NCBI GenBank assembly: GCA_014529385.2
Contig: CM043942.1
Coordinates: forward strand, 48,528,244-48,592,243
Source of the DNA: Adiantum capillus-veneris
Taxonomy: Eukaryota; Streptophyta; Polypodiopsida; Polypodiales; Pteridaceae
DNA: 64,000 bases
Reading direction: 5' to 3'
Below, one piece after another: positions 47,093-58,551 of the stretch. The position numbers were made by a program, and so were the translations under genes. The notes beneath the pieces were generated by a model. It worked only from the letters and a program-made list of their open reading frames with translations, was not told the DNA's origin and made no database searches. How positions within the stretch are numbered: position 1 is the stretch's first letter; every line of letters begins with the position of its first letter.

Positions 47093-48716
47093 TGTCATAA
47101 AATCTAATATCTAACCAACCCAAATGATTTTCTCATATTAAATTGATCACTTAATGTGGGAGAATAAATGGGAACAAGTGTTCAGATATAGATATGTGCT
47201 TATAGATCTATCTCAACACGGGGCCAATAGTAAAGGGGCCCAAATGGGAGATGGTCTATCAAGAGCAAGGCCAACCAATGGAGCATAAGACCTTAGGGTT
47301 AGCTTCATTGAAGACCTCCAATAATGTGTGTAAAAGTCCTTTGACCTTAGTTAAGCTAGGGCTGAGCTTGAGGTGGGAACCCGGCCCAAGCTCGAGGTGC
47401 TTGAGGTGCTTGTCGTGCTTGAGGTGTTTTTCCTGCTTGAGGTGCTTGATTAAGGTGCTTGAGGTGCTTGAATTACTCCATTCTTGAGGTGCTTGACTTG
47501 CTGCTTGATTAAGGTGCTTGAGGTGCCTTGACATGCTTTCCTGAGATGCTTGTGGGAATACCCCCTAGTCCAAGTGCTTTGTCATGCTTGATGACTAAGG
47601 TGCTTGAGCTCCTAAAGTCAAAATCATCCCTACAAGAGGGGGGGCGAGCCCTTTTCCTAGGGATTAGAGAGAGAACACACACTCACACTCACAATGGAAG
47701 CCCCAGCTTGAAGAGGCAGCAAGGACACATGTCAGGTCCCTACCCATGTTACCTTCATGTGTTTCTTGAAGCCTATTGGCTAGGCTCCAAAGGGTTCCAA
47801 TGATAAATTACTTGAATTATCTAATTGTTTTTGAATTTATCAAGTCCCTCTCTCAAAGGGGAAAGGGGGACACTTGTCCCAAGGCTATCCCTGTTGCTTG
47901 TAATCGCTTTTGCTTGTGATTGTCTAGGCCTGGAGGGGTCCAATGAGCTTCAAGCATGAGCTACAAGGGGGGGTCGACCCAAGCAAGCTAGGGGGGTGCT
48001 TAGGGGGTATACTCACCCACACACACTCACAAACACTCTCATTGTGTACTATGCAAAGTGCAAGAGCTCCCTCTCCTTCTCCAAGCAAGTAGAGGTTGAG
48101 ACTCTACACCAACACTCTTGGCTATGGAGTGCAAATCCATCCAAGAGCCATGCTTCAATGCTTAAGCTTGCCATCTCCTTCTTCTTCATTACTATGCTAT
48201 TATGTATGCTAGCAACAAGAGTATGATAAGTGAGGAACTAATTCTTTCTCCTACGAAATGTTTCTTCTTCCTCTTCCCTACCCTCATTCCCTGCTAGCTC
48301 TCTCCACCTTCTAAGGTGTTTGAGGTCTTGGGACTGAGGCTTGGTATAGTTAAAGCTTTCTTCAAGTTTAGGTTATGCTATGATGGTGATGCATGAAGAT
48401 TTCCATCTTCATTGCTTCACCTAGGTCACAAGGAACACAAAGAATGTATTGTAACAAGTCTCTCTTTATGGGAGAAATCATAATACAAATGCCTATTGGA
48501 GGGGGGACCGGCTCCACATAAATCCGGTCCTCAACTGTTGTCATGTTCTCTAAATTCTCTCTCTTGCAAAAGTATTGTCTATGCCAAGTTAACTAATTGC
48601 TATGATTATGTTGCTATCTTCAATTATGTCAACCCGCTATGCTCACAAAATCATTTCTTGAAAGTACTCTCATTAAATTCCACTACTCTCAAATTGAATA
48701 GGCAAATTCCATTACA
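47093..48716 (+). repeat. LTR4 of G (1,624 bp)
   Basis: The last LTR of the array, followed by the ACCAC target duplication and copia L. Its 3' half resembles LTR1 more than LTR3 (for example CCCCAGCTTGAAGAGGCAGC). Confidence 0.9.
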
Positions 48717-49833
48717 ACCACTTTGCATTGTGTTCTTGCCTTAGCTGCCAAAGGGGACATTTAACTTGTCCAGATGGATATTAAGACTACATTCTTACAT
48801 GATGATCTTCATGAGGACGTATATATGCAGCAACCACAAAGGTTTTTTGAGAAGGGTAGAGAGCACTTGGTTTGTAAGATCAAGAAGAGCCTTTATGGCC
48901 TTAAACACGCACCAAGAGAATGGTATCATAAGTTTCATTCATTTATGCTCTCTCAAGGTTATAGAAGAAGTGACATTGATCATTGCCTCTATACTAAGCG
49001 AGTTAAGCAAAGCATGGTAGCTTGTTGGTTTTTATCCTTTAAGTGGATGACATGTTACTTGTTGAAAAGAACATTAATGAGTTAGCTTCCTTGAAATAAA
49101 AGTTGAATGATAGCTTTGACGTGAAATATTTGGGGTCATATTTTGGGCATGCACATTGTGCGCGATAAATATAAGAAGTTGCTTTACTTATCTCAACAAA
49201 TTATATTGAAAAACCACTCAAACATTTCAATATGGAGAGAGGGAAGGCATAGAATACTCCACTGCCTCCATATGTGAAACTATGCCTAAATGATAGTCCC
49301 AAATTTGATGTAGAAAAGGCTAAAATGGCAAAGGTGCCATACTCTTTGCAGTTGGTAGCTTAATTATGCAATGATATGTACATGATTAGATATTGCTTTT
49401 GCAATGGGAGTGGTCAACCAATACATGTCAAATCCTGGCAAGAAACATTGGGGGCTAGTGAAAGGAGTCATGAGATATCTGAATCGTACAAAGGAATTGT
49501 GCATTTGGTTTGGAAGAAAATAAGCACATGTACTTGGATACACTAATTATGCACGGGATATGGACAAAAGGAGGTCTACTTTAGGTTACGTCTTCATTTT
49601 TATTGGTGGCACTGTTTCTTGGCGATCTCATTTGAGAGTTGCACATCCATGTCAACCATCAAAGCTACGTATATTGCAGCATCAAAGGCTTGCAAGGAAG
49701 CTATATGGCTTGCTCGACTAGTGAAAGACTTGGGAATTTTTGCTGAGGTGCCTACATTACACTGTGATAGTCAGAATGCTATCATGTTGGCAAGGAATCC
49801 AATGTTTCATGTGAAGATAAAGCATACAAATGT

Positions 49834-51396
49834 TGTAATAGAAATGGCCTAATAACTTGTAGAGTAGCGGAATTAAGAGAAAGTATTTGCTGAAATTACT
49901 TTGAGAGCATAATGGGTGAACTTCATTAATGGTAGCAACATAAAAATAATAGTTAATTAACTAGGCATGAACAATACTTTTGCAAGAGAGTGAATTAGAG
50001 AACATGACAACAATTGAGGACCGGATTTATGTGGAGCCGGTCCCCCCTCCCCAATAGGCATTTGTATTATAGATTCTCCCATTAAAGGAGACTTGGTACA
50101 ATACAATCTTTGTGTTCTTTTTTACCTAAGTGATGCTATGAAGATGGAAAGCTTCATGCACCACTAGCATAGCATAATCTTTGAATAATACATTAACTGG
50201 ACCAAGCCTCAGTCCCAAGACCTCAAACACCTTCGAAGGGGGAGAGAGCTAGCATGGAGTGAGGATAGGGAAGAGGAAGAAGAAGTAGTATACGAGAAAG
50301 AGATATTCCCTTACTTATCATCACTCTTCTTTAGCATAGCATAATAGCTTAGTAATGATGAAGATGAAGAAGATGGCAAGCTCAAGCTTTGAAGCATGTC
50401 TCTTGGTTGGATTTGCACCCCATAGCCAGAGAGGCTAAGTGTAGGCTCACTCTTCTCAAGGAGCTTAGAGAAGGAGATGGAGCTCTTGCACTTGCCAAGC
50501 ACATAATGAGAGTGAATGTGAGAGTGTGTGGGTGAGTATACCGTGCAAGCTAAGCCCATGCTTCCTTGGTCGACCCCCTCTGGCCAATCACAGCCTTAGT
50601 GCATATCAAGCAACAAGGTTAGTCTTGGGACAAGTGTCCCCCTTTCCACTTTGAGAGAGAGGACTTGATAAATGCAAAAGCAATTAAATAAATGTGGTAA
50701 TTTATCATTGGACCCCTTTTAAGCCTGGCCAATAGGATTCAAGCACCTCATGAAGGTAACATGGGTAGGGTCTTGACATGTGTCCTTGCTGCCTCTCTAG
50801 GCTTGGGCTCACCTTGAGTGTGTGAGTGTGTGTTATCTCTCTACCCCCTAGGAAAAGGGCTCACCTTCCCTCTTGTAGGGATATTTTTGACTTGCTTTGA
50901 TCAAGCACCTTATTCATCAAGCATGACTAAGCACTTGGACTAGGGGGTGCATGCATCTCAAGCAAGCATGTCCAAGCACCTCAAGCACCTTAGTGATGCA
51001 GCAGGTCAAGCACCTCAAGAACCTTAATCAAGCACCTCAAGAATGACAAGCACCTCAAGCACCTTAATCAAGCACCTCAAGCAGGACAAGCATCTCAAGC
51101 TTGGGCTGGGTTCCCACCTCAAGCTCAGCCCTAACTTAGGTCAAGGACTTTTAACACTAACCTTTGGAGGTCTTTAATGAAGCTAACCATAAGGTATTCT
51201 AAGCTCCATTGGTAGCCTTACTCTTTGACATACCATCTCTCATTTGAGCCCCTTTACCATTGGCCCCTTGTTGAGATAGATCTATAAGCACATGTCTATA
51301 TTCTACCTCTTATTTCCATTTATCTCTCCCATATTCAATGATCAATTCAATATGAGAAAGTCTTTTTGGAATAGGTAGATATTAGATTTTATGACA
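49834..51396 (-). repeat. 3' LTR of F (1,563 bp)
   Basis: On the plus strand it runs from TGTAATAGAAATGGCC to TTTTATGACA. The polypurine tract (plus-strand TTTCCTCTCTCTTG) follows at 51,397. Confidence 0.9.
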
Positions 51397-51497
51397 TTTC
51401 CTCTCTCTTGAAATCATAATCATCCTCAACTATGAGGTAGAAGAGATAAATTCTTAGTCATTAGTCTACGTTACTTAGCGGGTAGAGGGTCCCTTTT

Positions 51498-52213
51498 TGT
51501 TAGGAAATAAGATGTAGCTAAATAGATAATTGAGTAGATTACTTAATGGAGAGAGACAGATTTACATACACGAGATTATAGAGTAGAGAGAGAGAGAGAG
51601 AGAGTACACACGATATACGTGGTTCACCCAATGTGGGCTACGTCCACGAAAAAGCAGCCACTCAATGGCTTTAGTACTTCAAAACAAGAAGTAGTTTACA
51701 AAGAGATTATACCCTTTTGGAGCTCCCGCATTGCTTCACTCTCACCACCTCACACCCATCTTGTTGCATCAACTTCACACTATGAAATGTGTGTAGAAAT
51801 GGCCTCCTTTTATAGGCCAAAAGGGTTGCCCTCTCTTATGAGAGGCAGCCATGTGTAGCCGCCCTTGTGTGAATAAGTCCAAATCGGACCCTCCAATCTG
51901 CCTATGTGTGGCCGCCCTTGTGTAGACAAATCCGCTTTTGAATTCGGCCACCGGTCACCGGCCATTGACTTCTTCTTACCACCGGCCACCCACCGGCCAA
52001 CGGCCAACTGACTGCTTTCCGGTCGCCGTCCGGCCATAATATTCCGGGCCCTGATTTTTGGCCGTGAAAATTTTGGTTTCCGGCGAGTGATTTTTATTTC
52101 CGGTGAGTGATTTTCCTTCACGCACGATGGATTCTCCTCATAATGGGGGCCTTACAAATGTGCGCTTTTACCAGAGAAAATTACAAGGGGTAAATCTGGC
52201 TCCATACTTAACA
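51498..52213 (-). mobile_element. Solo LTR of the K-type copia family inside F (716 bp)
   Basis: Matches the LTR of K (TGTTAGGAAATAAGATGTAG to CCATACTTAACA on the plus strand). CTTTT flanks both sides (51,493-51,497 and 52,214-52,218), a perfect target duplication. It sits between the F pol end and the polypurine tract. Confidence 0.9.
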
Positions 52214-52529
52214 CTTTTTACCCTATGACATCATTCCAAGATGGATGACTAATCCATTTGGTGCTTGGGAGACATAGCTTCCGCATCCATGTATGCTTAT
52301 TAGTCCATATCATAATGCAAAGTAGAATGACAAGTTCTACTTGGTGTTTGAGAGACGTCGTCAACCAAACATGATTCTAAGCATGCATACTACTTATATT
52401 TGTGCACAATAAAAAGAGAACTACTCTTATAAGACAAAAATATTGGTCATTAAAAAGAAATTTGTACATTTGCTTACTCTAATGTAGCATTGTAAGCATT
52501 GATAAGGTTCATACTATCCTTAAGTTACT

Positions 52530-55440
52530 CCTTACATCCATTTTAGCATCTTCAAAAGGATAGTTTTGAACTTAATAAGATACCGACGGATAATCTTACC
52601 ATGTCGCAGTACCTTATCTTCATGTCGAAGGACAGCTTCGGGTTGTAGCACCTCTTCTTGATCTTCTACTTTGGGAGGGTCTTCAATAATTGGTTCACTT
52701 GGTGGCTCTCCTTTGTAGGGCTTAAGTAGACTCACATGAAAAGCATTGTGTATGAGCCAATGGTTGGGCAATTTAAGTTGGTAAGCCATCTCGTTGATTG
52801 GCTTCAAAATTTGAAAAGGGCCATAGAATCTTTTTTCTAGTTTAGCATAATACTTTTGATGGCCCGTAGGATTTTTGCCCTTCGTTTGCCTTAATCGAGC
52901 CTTGGGGAACTTGAGTAAGACCCAATCGTTTTCTTTGAACGTTAATGCCCTTCTGTGCTTATCGGCAACAACTTTTTTCCTTTGTTGAGAGATGGATATA
53001 GCCTCCTTAATCTTTTGAAAAGATTCTTGTAGGTCACGGCTATACTCATCAGCAGCGAAGATATTCCCATGTACCTTAGGTAGCAAGGGACTTTTAGATC
53101 TTCCCTCAATGATTTCAAAAGGTGCTTTTCCTATAGAAGTATGTACAGTATTATTGTATGCATACTTTACAAGAGGTAAATACCTTTCCCATTGTGAGCA
53201 TTGATCTACTTCTGTAACATAAGTCTTTAGTAGATCAAGTATTGTAAGATTGTCTATCTCACTTTGGCCATCCGTTTGTGGGTGATAGGCCAAAGAGAAA
53301 TTCAATCTTGTACCTAAACTTTCAAAGAGACCCTTCCAAAAATTACTAGTCATTCTATGATCTCTATTTGACACGATGGATGTTGGCAATCCATGGTGTT
53401 TGAAAATCTGAGATATGAAGAGAGTAGCCATTTGGTGTGCCTTAATAGTCTTTTTGATAGGAATAAAGTGTGCTTGCTTGCTAAACCTGTCAAGTATTGT
53501 CCATATCTTCGTATTCCCATGGATAGACTTGGGTAATCCAAAGATAAAATCCATGGATATACTCTCCCATGGTGAATTAGGGATTGTCAATGGTGGCTGG
53601 AGTAATCTAGGTTGCTTCCCTCTATCATACTTAGTCTTTTGGCATACTACACATTTGGAAACATACTCTTGTATGTCCACTTTCATGGTAGGCCAATAGA
53701 AGTATGTCTCTACTCCTCGGAGAGTAGGTTGAATACGTCTATGCCCCGCATAGGGAGGATCATGGGATTCAAACATGACTTTCTCACGAAGGGAATGGGT
53801 AATACATAGCCTATTGCCATGGAGAAGATAACCATCCTGCAAGGTGAATGGTTCCTCTTTCTTCCCCAAAGCAAGGGCTGACATTACGTCTTTAAAGTCA
53901 GGGTCAGTAGCATACTGATCTATCATAGAAGATAGATCATTGTGAGTAGCTATTGACACTGCATTAACCTTTGGTCATCGTGAAAGTGCATCAGCCACTT
54001 GATTGTGCTTACCAGCAATGTGAGCAATATGAAAATTAAATTGCAAAAGAAAATTTGCCCACCTCATTTGTTTGTCGGAAAGCTTGGTCTGCATCATGAA
54101 GTACTTGAGACTTTGATGGTTGGTTCGTAGAATAAATGGAGTCCCAATAGATAGTGCTTCCACGTGTCTAGGGCATGAATAACAGCTAAAAGCTCTTTCT
54201 CATAGATGTGTAGGACACGTTCATTTGTGTTGAGCCTTCGGCTCTCATATGCTATGGTGTTCCCTTCTTGAAGCAAGACTGCTCCAAGGCAATCACCACA
54301 AGAATCACATTGGACCATAAATGGTTTTGAGAGATCCGAAGCATGAGGATTGGTTGGGAGGTAAGCTTCTCTTTGAGCTTGTCAAAAGCATTTTGCTCCT
54401 TAGCAGTCTATGAATACTTAATGTTCTTTTTTGTTAAGCAATGGCCCTGCTATTTGAGATAATTTTGCTATGAAGCGTCTATAGTATGCACACATACTTA
54501 TAAAGCTTCTTAGGTTATGTAGATTCCTTGGATTATGCCATGCTTTTATTACCTCTAACTTTGATAGATCCATTCGGATACCATCTTGAGAGATAATATG
54601 ACCTAAGTATTGAATCTTTTGGAGGAAAAATTATCTTTTCTTTTGGATGAGAAGAAGATTATTCTTCCTTAGCGCTTGACAAATCATTGTTATGTTCCTC
54701 CAAAGACTTGGAGTAGATGATAATATCATCGAAGAACACTCCAGTGAATTTACAGTAAGGTCTAAAGATCTTCTCCATTAGACGATTGAACATGGCTGGT
54801 GCGTTGGTCAAGCCAAAAGGCATGACTAGATATTCATAAAGACCGGACATTGTACGAAACGCGGTCTTTAGGATATCTTCATCCACTATCCTTATTTGAT
54901 GATAGCCACTTTTAAGGTCAATCCTACTGAAGTAGGTAGATCCTTGTAGCTTATCAAACAGATCTTCTACCCAAGGCCCGGGGAATCTATTTTTGATAGT
55001 CATATGGTTTAGTGCACGATAGTCCACACACATACGGTATGTTCCATCTTTCTTTTGCACTAAAAGAGCGGGAGAACAAAAGGGAGAGGAGCTAGGCCTC
55101 ACCATACCTTTGTCTACCAATTATTGTACTTGCCTCATGATCTCCTCCTATTGAGCTTGAGAAACTCAATAAGGAGGTTTGTTAGGCTGTGAGCTTGCTG
55201 GGATAAGCTCAATGGGATGGTCATCATCCCCTCGTTTTGAAGGTAAGTCCATAGGGATATCATCATTGAACACATCTTGGAATCCTTTTAGAAAATTAGA
55301 CAAGTCTAACTCTTCTTGATTCCTACCATCTACTTTTGATAAACATTAGAACCTTTTTGAGACTCTTTGACAAAAATCATGTACGCAGAAACTGAGCTCT
55401 TCATTGATTTGTCAAAAACAGGAAGATTTACAAGTGGAAT
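52530..55440 (-). pseudogene. F pol region: reverse transcriptase, RNase H, integrase, chromodomain (fossil)
   Basis: Minus-strand order from 55,440 down: reverse transcriptase ([31 protein letters not shown]), RNase H (AYESRRLNTNERVLHIYEKE), integrase (CVVCQKTKYDRGKQP, MDFIFGLPKSIHGNTKIWTI, WKGLFESLGTRLNFSLAYHP) and a chromodomain-like tail (KVLRHGKIIRRYLIKFK). Broken in several places. Confidence 0.85.
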
Positions 55441-56500
55441 AGTGAGACCGGGCTCATTAGCATCTATATACATATTCTTGTCCCTGTAAAGTGAAGTAAA
55501 TTCTCCTTTCAGGAAACTTTATGTTGGCAGCCATGCGGTCGAACCATGGTGCCCCTAGGATAGCATCCTCATGTTGGAGAGGAGAGATGAAGAAGTCTTC
55601 TTTTCGACATAGCTTTGAACATGAAGCCTCAACTTCCCAATCAAGGGGTAATGGAGGCTTGCTGTCCCTTGAAAGCTGCATCAGTCATTACAGTATCTCC
55701 CATCTCGAAAGCTTGAATGCCCAACTTGGTGGCCAACTCCGTTGATATGAAGTTGTGAGTAGAGCCAGGGTCAAACAAGATGAAGGCATCATGCTCTCTT
55801 ATTCTTCCACATGCATAGGAGAGAGCTGCTCCTTTGCAATGAACATCCTCTTTTGGAGCTTCGATGGCGGAAGCTCTAGGAGTCCCATCGCGAGCATTTT
55901 TTTGGGGCAAGAACGGTAGGTATGTCCTCCCCTCTTGTATTCCCTAGGAGAATAGCCATAGCTTTCATCAAAAGAGGAGGAAGGTGAAGAAGAAGGAGAA
56001 GAGGGTGACCTCTTCCTTGTCCTTTTCTTCCTTGGTTTCCTCTCTTCCCGTTCAGAGTGGCAAGGAGACGGCCGGACTATGGTTTGAAGATTTCCTCTTG
56101 GGAGGTGTTGGCAATCGCCTAGACCGCCGTCTTCTTGGAGCCAAATCTTCATATGAACTTAGGGATTCAGTGCTTTCTCGTTCCTTGGATTCCTCCTCTT
56201 AAATGGGAGAGAGTCTTCTTTTGGGAGTCTCTTCAAGAGACCTCCTAAGCTCTCTCTCCTATTTGAAGAGGAAGGGTTATCCCATAAGCACGAAGTTGTT
56301 GAGTAACTTCGGCTTGCAAGGTAGGGTTACCCATGGCTTGCTGCAACCTAGTAATAAGGTAGTTAACAAACATGGGGGCACCATCATTAGCACCTTCACG
56401 TGCAAAATCAAAGCTATCAATGTTCATTCTACTCTCTTGATTATGGTCGGCCATGTTAATTAAACTTATATGTTTGTTTAATGTACTTTTTGGCAATTCA
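55441..56500 (-). pseudogene. F gag and protease region (fossil)
   Basis: The start MPKSTLNKHISLINMADHNQ and VNYLITRLQQAMGNPTLQAE match A and G. The protease end shows LFDPGSTHNFISTELATKLG and AILGAPWFDRMAANIKFPER. The region is incomplete relative to G and broken. Confidence 0.85.
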
Positions 56501-56858
56501 AAACTTCAGTTGCTACTCCTCTTAGCCTTTGAAAATTTCGGCCCTAAGGTATCTATACCCACGGCTGGAATTTGGTTAATTATAGAGAGTAGTGAGGTGA
56601 GTCTAATATTGCAGCATTGCCGAGGGATAGCTCCTTTCAGACTTCTTATGGCTCAATAATGGTAAAGCCGTAGGCAAGTCTAAAGAGACTCCATTATTAA
56701 GACCAAAGCTCCCGAGGTGTGCACCATACCCCACATAGTGGGCTGCAACAAAACCGTTACTAGATCCCAGTCCCACTTACCCTAATATAATTAACAAAAC
56801 CAACCATTTATAGGCTACTTAAGGACATCTCTTCTTAAGCAAGAAAAGAGAAACCAAA

Positions 56859-56872
56859 TGCTCTGATACCAA
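56859..56872 (-). other. Primer-binding site of F
   Basis: The minus strand reads TTGGTATCAGAGCA next to the LTR end, complementary to initiator Met-tRNA. Confidence 0.9.
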
Positions 56873-58420
56873 TGTAATAGAAATGGCCTAATAACTTGTA
56901 GAGTAGCGGAATTAAGATAAAGTGTTTGCTGAAATTACTATGAGAGCATAATGGGTGAACTTCATTAATGGTAGCAACATAAACATAATAATTAATTAAC
57001 TAGACATGAACAATACTTTTGCATGAGAGAGAATTAGAGAACATTACAAAAATTGAGGACCGGATTTATGTGGAGCCGGTCCCCCCTCCAATAGCATTTG
57101 TATTATAGATTCTCCCATTAAAGGAGACTTGGTACAATACAATCTTTGTGTTCTTTTTGACCTAAGTGATGCTATGAAGATGGAAAGATTCATGCACCAC
57201 TAGCATAGCATAATCTTTGAAGAAAGCATTAACTGGACCAAGCCTCAATCCCAAGACCTCAAAAACCTTTGAAGGTGGAGAGAGCTAGCAGGGAGTGAGG
57301 ATAGGGAAGAGGAAGAAGAAGTAGTATACCAGAAAGAGCTATTCCCTTACTTATCATCACTCTTCTTTAGCATAGCATAATATCTTAGTAATGATGAAGA
57401 TGAAGAAGATGGCAAGCTCAAGCTTTGAAGCATGTCTCTTGGTTGGATTTCACTCCATAGCCAAAGAGGTTAAGTGTAGGCTCACTCTTCTCAAGGAGGT
57501 TAGAGAAGGAGATGGAGCTCTTGCACTTTCCAACCACATAACGAGAGTGAATGTGAGAGTGTGTGGGTTAGTATACCTTGCAAGCTAGGCCCATGCTTCC
57601 TTGGTCAATCCCCTCCTTTAGCACTCCTAGGCATTTTATTGGACCTCCTCAAGCCTGGCCAATCACAGCCTTAGTGCATATCAAGCAACAAGGGTAGTCT
57701 TGGGACAAGTGTCCCCCTTTCCACTTTGAGAGAGAGGACTTGATAAATGCAAAAGAAATTAAATAAATGTGGTAATTTATCATTGGACCCCTTTTAAGCC
57801 TGGCCAATAGGATTCAAGCACCTCATGAAGGTAACATGGGTAGGGTCTTGACATGTGTCCTTGCTGCATCTCTAGGCTTGGGTTCACCTTGAGTGTGTGT
57901 TCTCTCTCTACCCCCTAGGAAAAGGGCTCGACCCCCCTCTTGTAGGGATATTTTTGACTTGATTTGCTCAAGCACCTTAGTCACCAAGCATGACTAAGCA
58001 CTTGGACTAGGGGGTGTTCCCACAAGCATCTCAAGCAAGCATGTCCAAGCACCTTAGTCATGCAGCAGGTCAAGCACCTCAAGCACCTTAATCAAGCACC
58101 TCAAGCAAGACAAGCATCTCGAGCTTGGGTTGGATTCCCACCTCAAGCTCAACCCTAACTTAGGTCAAGAACTTTTAACACTAACCTTTGGAGGTCTTTA
58201 ATGAAGCTAACCCTAAGGTCTTCTAAGCTCCATTGGTAGCCTTGCTCTTTGACAAACCATCTCTCATTTGAGCCCCTTTACCATTGGCCCCTTGTTGAGA
58301 TAGATCTGTAAGCACATGTCTATATTCTACCTCTTGTTTCCATTTATCTCTCCCATATTAAATGATCAGCTCATTATGAGAAAGTCTTTTTGGAATAGGT
58401 AGATATTAGATTTTATGAAA
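56873..58420 (-). repeat. 5' LTR of F (1,548 bp)
   Basis: Begins TGTAATAGAAATGGCC on the plus strand and is closely similar to the LTR at 49,834-51,396. Carries the CAAGCACCT minisatellite at about 57,960-58,130. Confidence 0.9.
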
Positions 58421-58551
58421 TATGTAAAGTACCACTTCATTCAGGATGTGCTTGAGGACAAGCATATGGAGCTTGTGAAGATGCACATAGATGATAACCC
58501 TGTAGATCTTCTCACCAAAGGTTTAGCTACTTATGGGCATGAGCTAGATAG

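Larger units (their letters stand above)
34645..48716 (+). mobile_element. Chromovirus-type gypsy element G with a tandem 3' LTR array
   Basis: The ACCAC target duplication is at 34,640-34,644 and 48,717-48,721, inside copia L. Order: 5' LTR, PBS, gag-protease, pol (carrying a fold-back DNA transposon), polypurine tract, then three LTRs separated by two 285-bp spacers. Apart from that insertion it looks nearly whole, with about one or two breaks. LTRs are very similar to each other, so it is relatively young. Confidence 0.9.
49834..58420 (-). mobile_element. Chromovirus-type gypsy element F, fossil inside copia L
   Basis: Two LTRs in minus orientation surround an internal region with gag, protease, pol and polypurine tract. 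The flanks AATGT (49,829-49,833) and TATGT (58,421-58,425) match at 4 of 5 bases, consistent with a target duplication in L. The internal region is shorter than that of G and is broken in about six or more places. It contains a solo copia LTR. Confidence 0.9.
34535..58551 (+). mobile_element. Ty1/copia element L, incomplete fossil interrupted by G and F
   Basis: Parts: reverse transcriptase start 34,535-34,644 ([19 protein letters not shown]); more reverse transcriptase and RNase H at 48,717-49,833 (KKSLYGLKHAPREWYHKFHS, LHCDSQNAIMLARNPMFHVK); the pol C-terminus at 58,426-58,551 (FIQDVLEDKHMELVKMHIDD). G and F lie between these parts, each flanked by a target duplication. No LTR of L is visible; its right end abuts element Y. 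Also broken in several places apart from the insertions. Confidence 0.85.
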
